A stretch of 64,000 bases of DNA from Streptomyces sp. MUM 178J. GTDB lineage: Bacteria; Actinomycetota; Actinomycetes; Streptomycetales; Streptomycetaceae. Position 1 is the first letter of the stretch. Every line of letters begins with the position of its first letter. A model generated the notes under the pieces. It did no database searches. It worked only from the letters and a program-made list of their open reading frames with translations, and had not been told where the DNA came from. Positions 8,260 to 16,635 of the stretch are shown here, one piece after another. The position numbers and the translations under genes are program-made. Location: contig NZ_JADWYQ010000028.1 of NCBI RefSeq assembly GCF_022414575.1, forward strand, positions 26,795-90,794. The letters are read 5' to 3'.

Positions 8260-8960
8260 GCCCTGACGCGCCCCGCCCCGCCGCCGTCCTCTTCGACATG
8301 GACGGCACCCTCGTCGACACCGAGGTCCTGTGGTGGCGGGCGGCCGAAGAGGTCGCGGCCGGGCTCGGCCACGACCTCGGCGACGCCGACGCGCCCGAGG
8401 TCGTCGGCCGCGCCGTCGAGGACACCGCCGCCCACCTCATACGGGTCACCCGTGCGAGAGGCCCGCAGTCCGCGGCGCGCGTGGCGGCCGAGCTGACCCG
8501 GACGTTCTTCGCCAAGGTGGCCGCGGGCGCGCCGCTGCGCCCCGGCGCCCGGCGGCTGCTGTCCGCGCTGGAAGCCGACGGAGTGCCGTTCGCGCTGGTC
8601 AGCGCCTCGCCGCGGGTCGTTGTAGATGCGGTGGCACAGGGAGCGCTGGCCGGAGTGCCGTTCGCGTTCACGCTGTCCGCGGACGACACCGTGCGGACCA
8701 AGCCGCACCCCGACCCCTACCGGGCTGCGGCCGAGCGGTTCGGGGCGCTCCCCGGGGACTGTGTGGCGGTGGAGGACTCGCCGGACGGCAGCGTGTCCGC
8801 CGAGGCCGCGGGGTGCGCGGTGCTGGTGGTGCCGTCGCTGCTGCCGGTGGAGCCGTCGGCCCGCCGGGTCTTCGCCGGGAGCCTGGAGGAGGTGGATCCG
8901 GCGATGCTCGGACGGTGTGTTTCCGGCGCGTTGCGGGCACCCGTCGGTGAGTCCGGATGA
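8256..8960 (+). CDS. HAD-family phosphatase (beta-PGM/phosphonatase-like)
   Basis: This is a 234-residue HAD hydrolase starting at GTG 8256, which overlaps the ATPase stop. Motif I is FDMDGTLVDTE (nucleophile Asp), motif II LVSASPR, motif III Lys in RTKPHPDPY and motif IV VEDSPDG. The short helical cap after motif I assigns it to subfamily IA. Being the last gene of the importer operon, it probably dephosphorylates the imported compound or a product of it. The cap Lys expected of a true phosphonoacetaldehyde hydrolase cannot be confirmed by eye. Confidence 0.88.
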   Translation: MSPDAPRPAAVLFDMDGTLVDTEVLWWRAAEEVAAGLGHDLGDADAPEVVGRAVEDTAAHLIRVTRARGPQSAARVAAELTRTFFAKVAAGAPLRPGARRLLSALEADGVPFALVSASPRVVVDAVAQGALAGVPFAFTLSADDTVRTKPHPDPYRAAAERFGALPGDCVAVEDSPDGSVSAEAAGCAVLVVPSLLPVEPSARRVFAGSLEEVDPAMLGRCVSGALRAPVGESG

Positions 8961-9062
8961 TGAAATCGGGACGTGTAGGAGTGCGTGATTCTCGCCACCC
9001 TTGATAGGGGTTGCGCTCAGATGAGCGGTCTTGAGGGGGTGGCCCCCTCGCTCCAGATCTAG

Positions 9063-9089
9063 AAGGGGTGGCACGGGGTGCCACCCCTT
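9063..9089 (+). terminator. Terminator after the importer operon
   Basis: AAGGGGTGGCAC, loop GGG, GTGCCACCCCTT form a perfect 12-bp stem followed by TT. It lies about 100 bp after the HAD stop. The remainder of the 8961-9341 gap holds a palindrome (9125-9140) and the ppdK leader; no gene is seen. Confidence 0.85.
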
Positions 9090-9124
9090 TTGGCTTCAAG
9101 ACTTGAAAACAAAAGCTGATGGAG

Positions 9125-9140
9125 GCGCTCATGTGAGCGC
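9125..9140. promoter_or_regulatory. Perfect palindrome upstream of ppdK
   Basis: GCGCTCA-TG-TGAGCGC has 7-bp arms around two central bases and lies about 200 bp before the ppdK start. It looks like a dimeric regulator site; the binding protein is unknown. Confidence 0.45.
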
Positions 9141-9341
9141 GTAATCTCTGGTTTGAGTCAAGTGCGCTTCGGTGGGTGAAGGGAGGTCGAAGCGGCTTAC
9201 TACGCGTCAGTCACTTTCGATCTGCTGGCGGACGAGTGGTTAAGGCCGTATGACGCGCAAGTGGACGTACCCAGACGCCTTTGATCTGGGTATGTTCCTC
9301 GCCGTCAGGGCAGCCACCGAGTCCTCGAGGAGTCGAGACCC

Positions 9342-12059
9342 GTGTCGGAAATCAAAGATCAGAAGTTCGTCTACGACTTCACCGAGGGCAACAAGGACCT
9401 CAAGGACCTGCTCGGCGGAAAAGGTGCGAACCTCGCCGAGATGACCAACCTCGGTCTCCCCGTCCCCCCGGGCTTCACGATCACCACCGAGGCGTGCAAG
9501 GTCTACCTCGACAGCGGCGAGGAGCCGCCCGCCCTGCGCGACGAGGTCAGCGCGCACCTGGCCGGCCTCGAGCAGACCATGGGCAAGAAGCTCGGCCAGG
9601 CCGACAACCCGCTGCTGGTCTCCGTACGCTCCGGCGCCAAGTTCTCGATGCCCGGAATGATGGACACCGTCCTGAACATCGGCCTCTCCGACGACTCGGT
9701 CGCGGGTCTGGCCAAGCAGTCCGGCGACGAGCGGTTCGCCTGGGACTCCTACCGCCGTCTCATCCAGATGTTCGGCAAGACCGTCATGGGCGTCGACGGC
9801 GAGCTGTTCGAGGAGGCCCTCGACGAGGCCAAGGAGGCCAAGAAGGTCACCGTCGACACCGACCTGGACGCCGGCGACCTGCAGAAGCTGGTCAAGCGGT
9901 TCAAGAAGATCGTCAAGTCCGAGGCGGGCCGCGAGTTCCCCCAGGACCCGCGTGAGCAGATGGATCTGGCCATCCGCTCCGTCTTCGACTCCTGGAACAC
10001 CGAGCGGGCCAAGCTCTACCGCCGCCAGGAGCGCATCCCCGGCGACCTCGGCACGGCCGTCAACGTCTGCTCCATGGTCTTCGGCAACCTCGGGCCCGAC
10101 TCCGGCACCGGCGTCGCCTTCACCCGCGACCCCGCCAGCGGCCACCAGGGCGTCTACGGCGACTACCTGCAGAACGCGCAGGGCGAGGACGTCGTCGCCG
10201 GCATCCGCAACACCGTGGCGCTCGCAGAGCTGGAGAACATCGACAAGAAGTCGTACGACCAGCTGATGCAGATCATGGAGACGCTCGAAACGCACTACAA
10301 GGACCTGTGCGACATCGAGTTCACCATCGAGCGCGGCCAGCTGTGGATGCTGCAGACCCGCGTCGGCAAGCGCACCGCGGGCGCGGCCTTCCGCATCGCC
10401 ACACAACTTGTCGACCAGGGCCTGATCGACGAGGCCGAGGCTCTGCAGCGGGTCAACGGCGCGCAGCTGGCGCAGCTGATGTTCCCGCGCTTTGACGACG
10501 GTGCGAAAGCCGAGCTGCTGGGCCGGGGCATCGCAGCCTCGCCGGGCGCGGCGGTCGGCAAGGCCGTCTTTGACTCCTACACGGCCGTCAAGTGGTCCCG
10601 CTCGGGTGAGAAGGTCATCCTCATCCGCCGCGAGACCAACCCCGACGACCTCGACGGCATGATCGCCGCCGAGGGAATCCTGACCTCCCGCGGCGGCAAG
10701 ACCTCCCACGCCGCCGTCGTCGCCCGCGGCATGGGCAAGACCTGCGTCTGCGGCGCGGAGGAGCTCCAGGTGGACACCAAGCGCCGCAGGATGACCGCAG
10801 GCGACAGGGTGATCGAGGAGGGCGACGTCGTATCCATCGACGGCTCCAGCGGCAAGGTGTACCTCGGCGAGGTGCCCGTCGTGCCCTCCCCGGTCGTCGA
10901 GTACTTCGAGGGCCGGATGCACGCGGGCGCCGACGACGCCGACGAGCTGGTCGGAGCCGTCCACCGGATCATGGCGTACGCGGACCGGGTCCGCCGGCTG
11001 CGGGTGCGGGCCAACGCCGACAACGCCGAGGACGCCCTGCGGGCGCGGCGGTTCGGCGCCCAGGGCATCGGACTGTGCCGCACCGAGCACATGTTCCTCG
11101 GTGAGCGCCGCGAGATGGTCGAGAAGCTGATCCTCGCCGACCACGACGACGAGCGGCAGGAGGCGCTCGAAGCCCTGCTGCCGCTGCAGAAGCAGGACTT
11201 CATCGAGCTGTTCGAGGCCATGGACGGGCTGCCCGTCACCGTACGGCTGCTGGACCCGCCGCTGCACGAGTTCCTGCCCGACATCACCGATCTGTCGGTG
11301 CGCGTGGCGCTCGCCGAGGCCCGCCACGAGCCGCACGAGAACGAGCTGCGGCTGCTCCAGGCCGTGCACCGGCTGCATGAGCAGAACCCGATGCTGGGCC
11401 TGCGCGGCGTCCGCCTCGGCCTGGTCATCCCCGGACTGTTCACCATGCAGGTCCGGGCCATCGCCGAGGCCGCGGCCGAGCGGAAGAACGCCAAGGGAGA
11501 CCCGCGCGCCGAGATCATGATCCCGCTGGTCGGCACCGTGCAGGAGCTGGAGATCGTCCGCGAGGAGGCCGAAGCGGTCATCGCGGAGGTCGAGGCCGCC
11601 AGCGGCGTGGAGCTGAAGCTGGCGCTCGGCACGATGATCGAGCTGCCGCGGGCCGCGCTGACTGCGGACCAGATCGCGGAGGCCGCCGAGTTCTTCTCCT
11701 TCGGCACCAATGACCTCACCCAGACCGTGTGGGGCTTCTCCCGTGACGACGTGGAGGCCAGCTTCTTCACCGCCTACCTGGAAAAGGGCATCTTCGGCGT
11801 CTCCCCGTTCGAGACCATTGACAAGGACGGCGTGGGCAAGCTCGTTAGGGACGCCGTCGCGGCAGGCCGCGCCACCCGCCCGGATCTGAAGCTGGGCGTG
11901 TGCGGCGAGCACGGCGGCGACCCCGAGTCGGTGCACTTCTTCCATGAGGCCGGCCTCGACTACGTTTCCTGCTCGCCGTTCCGGATCCCGGTGGCGCGGC
12001 TGGAGGCGGGCCGGGCGGCCGCTGTGTCGTCGGGGGCTCCCGGCAGCGACTCGCGCTGA
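9342..12059 (+). CDS. ppdK: Pyruvate, phosphate dikinase
   Basis: This is a 905-residue cytoplasmic enzyme interconverting pyruvate, ATP and Pi with PEP, AMP and PPi. GTG 9342 is preceded by GAGGAG at 9327-9332. Domains in order: an ATP-grasp N-terminal domain (GGKGANLAEMTNLGLPVPPG), a swivelling phosphohistidine domain with the carrier His at residue 456 in GGKTSHAAVVARGMGK, and a C-terminal PEP/pyruvate barrel with the catalytic Cys at residue 854 in CGEHGGDP. Length is normal for the family. It is monocistronic, bounded by hairpins at 9063 and 12168. The role is anaplerotic/gluconeogenic in actinomycetes. Confidence 0.97.
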   Translation: MSEIKDQKFVYDFTEGNKDLKDLLGGKGANLAEMTNLGLPVPPGFTITTEACKVYLDSGEEPPALRDEVSAHLAGLEQTMGKKLGQADNPLLVSVRSGAKFSMPGMMDTVLNIGLSDDSVAGLAKQSGDERFAWDSYRRLIQMFGKTVMGVDGELFEEALDEAKEAKKVTVDTDLDAGDLQKLVKRFKKIVKSEAGREFPQDPREQMDLAIRSVFDSWNTERAKLYRRQERIPGDLGTAVNVCSMVFGNLGPDSGTGVAFTRDPASGHQGVYGDYLQNAQGEDVVAGIRNTVALAELENIDKKSYDQLMQIMETLETHYKDLCDIEFTIERGQLWMLQTRVGKRTAGAAFRIATQLVDQGLIDEAEALQRVNGAQLAQLMFPRFDDGAKAELLGRGIAASPGAAVGKAVFDSYTAVKWSRSGEKVILIRRETNPDDLDGMIAAEGILTSRGGKTSHAAVVARGMGKTCVCGAEELQVDTKRRRMTAGDRVIEEGDVVSIDGSSGKVYLGEVPVVPSPVVEYFEGRMHAGADDADELVGAVHRIMAYADRVRRLRVRANADNAEDALRARRFGAQGIGLCRTEHMFLGERREMVEKLILADHDDERQEALEALLPLQKQDFIELFEAMDGLPVTVRLLDPPLHEFLPDITDLSVRVALAEARHEPHENELRLLQAVHRLHEQNPMLGLRGVRLGLVIPGLFTMQVRAIAEAAAERKNAKGDPRAEIMIPLVGTVQELEIVREEAEAVIAEVEAASGVELKLALGTMIELPRAALTADQIAEAAEFFSFGTNDLTQTVWGFSRDDVEASFFTAYLEKGIFGVSPFETIDKDGVGKLVRDAVAAGRATRPDLKLGVCGEHGGDPESVHFFHEAGLDYVSCSPFRIPVARLEAGRAAAVSSGAPGSDSR

Positions 12060-12167
12060 CGCCGCGGGGCCCGCCAGGCGCCTGCGGGCGCGCCTGCGAA
12101 GGGCGCCGGAGCCGCCGCGGGAGGATTCACCCTCACCGCACTCCTGCGGCGGCTCCGGGGTGAAAGA

Positions 12168-12207
12168 GGAAGGGGCGGACGCCTTGTGCGGGGCGTCCGC
12201 CCCTTCC
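12168..12207 (+). terminator. ppdK terminator
   Basis: A perfect 16-bp stem pairs 12168-12183 with 12192-12207 around an 8-base loop, about 110 bp after the ppdK stop. Confidence 0.85.
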
Positions 12208-12415
12208 GCTTGCCCGCGGGGCAAGGCGCACGCGGCATAGTCCCGCGGGCGCACGCCCGTTCCGTAACTGCTCTGAGAGCGCTCCGAGTTCTTGGCCCCC
12301 GGCCGGTCGCGGCGCATGCTTTCCCGCGGGCTTCCGCTGCCCGCTGTTGAATTCCGTACGTCCGTTCGCGCTAACGGCAATCGAATCTCTGCCATTCGCT
12401 GTGCAAAATCCGGGC

Positions 12416-12455
12416 GGGGCACGGCCGGTGGATCCCCATCCTCCGGCCGTGCCCC
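12416..12455. terminator. Second hairpin in the 12.06-12.70 kb gap
   Basis: GGGGCACGGCCGG pairs perfectly with CCGGCCGTGCCCC (12416-12428 with 12443-12455) around a 14-base loop. The 640-bp gap between ppdK and the next gene is otherwise without a supportable ORF; its right part should hold the promoter of the gene at 12701. Confidence 0.55.
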
Positions 12456-12700
12456 ATTACCCATGCCGGGCACGGAGCCGCACCCTCCGCCAGCCGCCGC
12501 CGGACGCGCAAAGCCCCCCACGGTCTTCGCCACGTCACATCGGTGACAGAAGGATTCATGCCCGACGTCGTACAGCCTTTCGGTTGTCACCCCGGGCCCG
12601 CGAGGCGTTTCAACTGTGGCCGAAACTCCGTGGTGACGGCCTGTGATGGCGTGCATACTCGGGGATCGGGACAATTAGCGGATGCAACAGTGGGGGTTCA

Positions 12701-13801
12701 GTGCTGCGTATCCATTTCACCGGGGACGATCTCGCAGGGGTGCGGATGGCGGCCAGGCCGGACGTGTTGTGGGAAACGATTCTGAGCTTTCACCGATTGC
12801 GGGACCGGCGCGGTGCGACGGTCTTCGGGGAATGGCGGTCCGAAACCCGCGCCCGGTTGAACGGTGAAACACGGCTGCTCTCCGCGCTGGTGCCGCCGAA
12901 GGGCTATTTCCCGGACTTTCTGACCCCGCCGGAGGCGCGGGACGGGCTCGACGCGGGCCTCCAGGCCCTGCGCGCCACCCCGCCCGCTCGGCTGCGCGCC
13001 GAGCTGGCCCTGGCGGCCGCCGACCGCGCCTGTGTGCCCGGGCTGCCCGGCAGGCTCGCCGCGCTCGCCGAGGGGAGAGCCGAGCCGCTCGCCCGGCTCG
13101 TCGGCGCGCTGCACGGCTACTTCCGCGCCGCCGTCGAGCCGTACTGGCCCCATCTGCAGGCCAGGATCGAGGCGGACCGCGCCGTGCGCGGCCGTGCGAT
13201 GCTGGACGGCGGCCCCGACGAACTCCTCGACTCCCTGTCGCCCGTGCTGCGCTGGCGCGCACCCGTGCTGGAGGCGGACTACCCCGTCGACCGCGAACTG
13301 CACCTCGGCGGCCGGGGCCTGCTGCTCCAGCCGTCGTTCTTCTGCCGCGGGACGCCCGTGGTCTACCGCGACCCCACGCTGCCGCCGGTCCTCGTCTACC
13401 CGGTCGCGGACCGCTGCGGCCCGGCCTTCCACGAGCCCGGCGGGCCTTCCCTGGGCCGGCTGGTCGGCCACACCCGCTCCGCCGTTCTGCAGGCCATCCG
13501 CAGCGGCAGCACCACCAGCGAGCTGGCCCGCAGGGCGGGTGTGTCGCTCGCCTCCGCGAGCCAGCACGCGGCGGTGCTGCGCGAGGCCGGCCTGGTGGTG
13601 ACCCTGCGCCACGGCAACTCCGTGCTGCATACGCTCACGCCGCTGGGCGCGGCGTTGCTGCGCGGCGGCGTCACCCCCGAGGCGCTGGGGGAGCCGCCGG
13701 GGTCCGTGCCGCCGGACGAGCCGGGGCCCGGGCGCCCGGAGGCGGCCGGACCCCGGCTTGCCCCGCCCGTCGCCCGGCTGCCGGCCCGGACGCCCGTCTG
13801 A
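12701..13801 (+). CDS. ArsR-like winged-helix regulator (DUF5937 type)
   Basis: This 366-residue protein starts at GTG 12701 with GGGGG 5 bases upstream. Residues 1-245 match the layout of the actinobacterial DUF5937 region that precedes an ArsR-type DNA-binding domain. The C-terminal winged helix is at about residues 255-330 (GHTRSAVLQAIRSGSTTSELARRAGVSLASASQHAAVLREAGLV, with VVTLRHGNSVLHTLTPLG as wing). A Pro-rich tail ends the protein. No metal-binding Cys cluster is present, so it is not a classical metal sensor. No adjacent co-directional target is seen. Confidence 0.82.
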   Translation: MLRIHFTGDDLAGVRMAARPDVLWETILSFHRLRDRRGATVFGEWRSETRARLNGETRLLSALVPPKGYFPDFLTPPEARDGLDAGLQALRATPPARLRAELALAAADRACVPGLPGRLAALAEGRAEPLARLVGALHGYFRAAVEPYWPHLQARIEADRAVRGRAMLDGGPDELLDSLSPVLRWRAPVLEADYPVDRELHLGGRGLLLQPSFFCRGTPVVYRDPTLPPVLVYPVADRCGPAFHEPGGPSLGRLVGHTRSAVLQAIRSGSTTSELARRAGVSLASASQHAAVLREAGLVVTLRHGNSVLHTLTPLGAALLRGGVTPEALGEPPGSVPPDEPGPGRPEAAGPRLAPPVARLPARTPV

Positions 13802-13855
13802 CGGCTGACGGCAGCAGCCGGGTCCACGGCCCGTTGAACCGCCCACGGCCCCCGC

Positions 13856-13944
13856 GCCGGCTGCGGGCGGAGGGCTGTGAGCGGGCCGGCTGCGGGCGGA
13901 GGGGCTGCAAGCGGGCCGGCTGCGGGCGGAGGGGCTAGGAGCGG
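13856..13944. repeat. Three tandem copies of a ~30-bp repeat
   Basis: Units at 13856-13884 (29 bp), 13885-13914 and 13915-13944 (30 bp) share the core GCCGGCTGCGGGCGGAG. The array fills the gap between two convergent genes, and the third copy contains the stop codon of the phosphatase gene. Confidence 0.9.
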
Positions 13945-15095
13945 AACGGTCCCGTCACCTCGTAGGTGATCCCCCCGTACGAACTGCCGGACGTGCCGCG
14001 CTGGCTGGAGAGGTACAGCCGTGAGCCGTCCGGCGAGAAGGCGGGCCCGGTGATCTCGGAGCCGGACTGCCCCGTGATCCGCAGGAAGGGCGCGACCACC
14101 TCATCCGGGGTGATCACGCAGATCTCCATGTTGCCGCCGTCCTCCGCGACGAAGAGATCGCCGGACGTCGCGCCGGTGACGTTGTCGACGCCGGTCAGCG
14201 GCGCGGAGCCGCCCGGGACCAGAGAGTCGTCGTACGCCAGCTCGATCGTCTGAGCCGCCGCGTCGTACTGCCAGACGCGGTTGTCGCCCTTGGTGGTGAA
14301 CCAGCAGGTGTCGTCGGCGTAGTAGCAGCCCTCGCCGCCGCTGAACCGCTTGGCCCCCGAGACCTGGTAGCGGGTCGCCGTCGGCGAGCCGTCCGGGTCG
14401 TATACCTCGCCCCAGGTGACCGGTCCCGAGGTGCCGGAACCCATCCGCAGCGCCTCCAGCGTGCCGGAGGACAGGTCGCCCCAGGTGTCCGGGGTGAAGC
14501 GGTAGAAGCAGCCGTTGCCGACGTCCTCCGTCAGGTAGATCACCTTCCGTACCGGGTCGGCCGCGGCCGCCTCGTGCTTGAACCGGCCCATGGCCGGACG
14601 CCGCACCGCGGCCTGCACGCCCCACGGGTCGGTCTCGTACACATAGCCGCGGCTCACCTCCTCACACGACAGCCAGGTGTTCCACGGGGTCTTGCCGCCC
14701 GCGCAGTTCTGCCGCGTCGAGGAGAGGATGCGGTATGCGCCGGTGATCGCTCCGGTCGCGGAGAACGCGATGGCGCTCGCGCCTCCCGAGGGGTTCACCT
14801 CCGAGTTGGATACGTAGATCCAGCCACTGCCGTCGGCGTAGCAGGCGCCGCCGTCCGGGGCGCGGTGCCAGGTGTACGAGGTGGAGCCGACCCGCTCGCC
14901 GGTACGGGCGACGACACGGCTGGTGAAACCTTCAGGCAGGCGGATCCCGTTGGCGTCGGAGGGGCCGAGGGGGCCGTAGGGGCCGGTCCCGGGCTGGGCG
15001 GGGTCCGCCAGGGCCGCACCCCGCCACAGGGTGCCGCCGAAGGCGGCGGCCGAGGCGCCGATGACCGCTCCGCGCAGGAAACTGCGACGTTCCAC
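13935..15095 (-). CDS. PhoX-like (DUF839) Tat-exported phosphatase
   Basis: This is a 386-residue secreted protein with a twin-arginine signal (MERRSFLRGAVIGASAAAFG, cleavage near ALA-DPAQ). The body has the PhoX/DUF839 beta-propeller character, including NTWLSCEE (the acidic metal-binding segment of PhoX), GRFKHEAAAADP, VYLTEDV-type repeats and FVAEDGGN near the C-terminus. PhoX enzymes hydrolyse phosphate esters outside the cell using Ca and Fe, but DUF839 members of this shorter size are mostly untested. Its 3' end is built into a tandem repeat. Confidence 0.85.
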   Translation of the reverse strand: MERRSFLRGAVIGASAAAFGGTLWRGAALADPAQPGTGPYGPLGPSDANGIRLPEGFTSRVVARTGERVGSTSYTWHRAPDGGACYADGSGWIYVSNSEVNPSGGASAIAFSATGAITGAYRILSSTRQNCAGGKTPWNTWLSCEEVSRGYVYETDPWGVQAAVRRPAMGRFKHEAAAADPVRKVIYLTEDVGNGCFYRFTPDTWGDLSSGTLEALRMGSGTSGPVTWGEVYDPDGSPTATRYQVSGAKRFSGGEGCYYADDTCWFTTKGDNRVWQYDAAAQTIELAYDDSLVPGGSAPLTGVDNVTGATSGDLFVAEDGGNMEICVITPDEVVAPFLRITGQSGSEITGPAFSPDGSRLYLSSQRGTSGSSYGGITYEVTGPFRS

Positions 15096-15208
15096 TAGTC
15101 ACTCCAGGATGGGGGGGATGCGCCGTCCCACGAGGCCGGGCGGCGTCGCGGGGCGGCGCGCTGACATTCACGTGTGCGGTGACGAGAGCGAAAGCTATGG
15201 GGGCTGAA

Positions 15209-15223
15209 TTGACGCAGCGTCAA
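15209..15223 (-). promoter_or_regulatory. Palindrome with -35-like TTGACG before the phosphatase
   Basis: TTGACG-CAG-CGTCAA is a perfect dyad. Read on the minus strand it supplies a -35 box (TTGACG) with CATAGC-like sequence about 18 bases downstream, 113 bp before the phosphatase start. No convincing PHO-box direct repeats were seen. The rest of 15096-15392 shows no gene. Confidence 0.45.
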
Positions 15224-15392
15224 CAAGCAGTGACCTGCGGACGGCGACTGTCGTCAAGCACTGTTCTCCGTCGAGCCTGTTGACCCGGAGCCGGGGGGCC
15301 GCCCGCCCCGCGCCGACACCGTCCCCGACGCCCGCAACGGGCCGGATTCCTCCACCGCGTCCGGCCGGGCTCCTCTCGGGCGGAGCACCGGG

Positions 15393-15986
15393 TCAGGGTG
15401 TCTCCAGAAGCCTTTTGAGCGCCGCCAGCCGCTCCTTCCAGAACGCCTTGGAGGCGGCCACCGCCTCCGCGTCCGGAAGGTGGGTGTGGCCCAGGCCGAC
15501 CTGGATCCGGCCGTCGCCCTTGATCGTCAGATAGACGGAGATCCGGCTGGCCCCGCCGTCCCAGTCGGCCGTGAGCGACTTCGCCGGCCGCTGCGTACGG
15601 ATGCGGAATCCGGGCTCCGGCAGCCAGCGCCGGCGTATGGAGCCGTCGGCGAAGGCATCGATGACGGCCGCGGCCGAGGCGTTCACCATCTTGCTCACGC
15701 TCGCCTGCCAGTCGCCCGAGGACGACTGGCCGACCTGGCGCATGCCGCGCTCCTGCTCATAGCCGACGGTCACCGACTGGGCGTGCCAGCCCGGCACCTG
15801 GTGCTCCTCGACCAGATGGCGGGCGATCTCGGCGTGGGTGCGGCCGGTCGCGCCCCAGCCGTCCAGCAGGGCGAACCACTCGTCCCAGTCCCGGCCGGTG
15901 GTCGCGCGCAGCGCCTCGCCGGTCAGCTGCTCGGTGATCCGCCTGCCGGCCGAGCGCGCCGCACCGGCGGCGTTTTCGCTGCTCAT
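15393..15986 (-). CDS. DUF4287 plus SRPBCC domain protein
   Basis: This is a 197-residue cytosolic protein. ATG 15986 is chosen; the longer frame lies within the divergent gene's leader. Residues 8-75 match DUF4287 (TGRDWDEWFALLDGWGATGR, HAEIARHLVEEHQVPGWHAQ). Residues 85-195 look like an SRPBCC/AHSA1 ligand-binding fold (VIDAFADGSIRRRWLPEPGF...SLTADWDGGASRISVYL). The biochemical role is unknown. It is divergent from a VOC gene with 148 bp between them. Confidence 0.85.
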   Translation of the reverse strand: MSSENAAGAARSAGRRITEQLTGEALRATTGRDWDEWFALLDGWGATGRTHAEIARHLVEEHQVPGWHAQSVTVGYEQERGMRQVGQSSSGDWQASVSKMVNASAAAVIDAFADGSIRRRWLPEPGFRIRTQRPAKSLTADWDGGASRISVYLTIKGDGRIQVGLGHTHLPDAEAVAASKAFWKERLAALKRLLETP

Positions 15987-16134
15987 GTGGGCGAGGCTAG
16001 GACCGGGCCCGCGGTGTCGCAAACGCGAGCGGAAATTCTTCCGGCCGGAGCGATGAGTATGACCGTCCGCCCGGGTCCACCCCTCGAAAGCGCGGCGCAC
16101 GGAAGCCGCACACGCCGGGAGCGAGAGGAAGACC

Positions 16135-16554
16135 ATGTCCCAGATGATCTTTGTGAACCTGCCCGTCAAGGACCTCGGGGCAGCCCGGTCGTTCTGGAGC
16201 AAGCTGGGCTACTCCTTCAACGAGCAGTTCAGCGATGACACGGCGGCCTGCCTGGTGTTCAGTGACACGATCTTCGCCATGCTGCTCACCGAGCCAAAGT
16301 TCAAGGAGTTCACCAGGAAGGACATCGCGGACGCCGCCACGTCCACCGAGGCCATCATCGCCCTGAGCGCCGAGAGCCGGGAGAAGGTCGACGAGCTGGC
16401 CGACGGGGCCCTCGCCGCGGGCGGCTCGCCGGCGAACGAACCCATGGACTACGGCTTCATGTACGGCCGCTCCTTCCAGGACCCCGACAGCCATCTGTGG
16501 GAGGTCGTCTGGATGGACGTCGAGGCCGCGGCCCAGGCCCCGGCGCAGGGCTGA
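16135..16554 (+). CDS. VOC (glyoxalase/bleomycin resistance) family protein
   Basis: This is a 139-residue single-domain VOC protein starting at ATG 16135 with GAGAGG 6 bases upstream. Paired beta-alpha-beta units are visible as MIFVNLPVKDLGAARSFW and SFQDPDSHLWEVVWMD; the terminal Glu of WEVVWMD is a typical metal ligand. Substrate unknown. It is divergent from the DUF4287/SRPBCC gene and convergent with the SDR gene. Confidence 0.88.
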   Translation: MSQMIFVNLPVKDLGAARSFWSKLGYSFNEQFSDDTAACLVFSDTIFAMLLTEPKFKEFTRKDIADAATSTEAIIALSAESREKVDELADGALAAGGSPANEPMDYGFMYGRSFQDPDSHLWEVVWMDVEAAAQAPAQG

Positions 16555-16635
16555 GGAGGCGGCCGAACCCGGGCGGCGGAACCCGGGCGGCCGAGCGCGG
16601 GCCGCCGGGCGCGGGCCGCCGGGCGCGCCAGGGCC

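Noticed and set aside
6147..9074. 975-codon minus-strand ORF opposite the transporter operon
   Set aside because: It is antisense to four genes with clear motifs; it is a high-GC artefact.
9225..9300. tRNA-like words (GCGGACGAGTGGTTAAGGC) before ppdK
   Set aside because: Only a D-arm-like string is present. No acceptor stem pairing, anticodon stem or GGTTCGAATC T-loop follows at the right distance.
9240..12674. 1144-codon minus-strand ORF opposite ppdK
   Set aside because: Mirror frame of a GC-biased gene; no family motifs.
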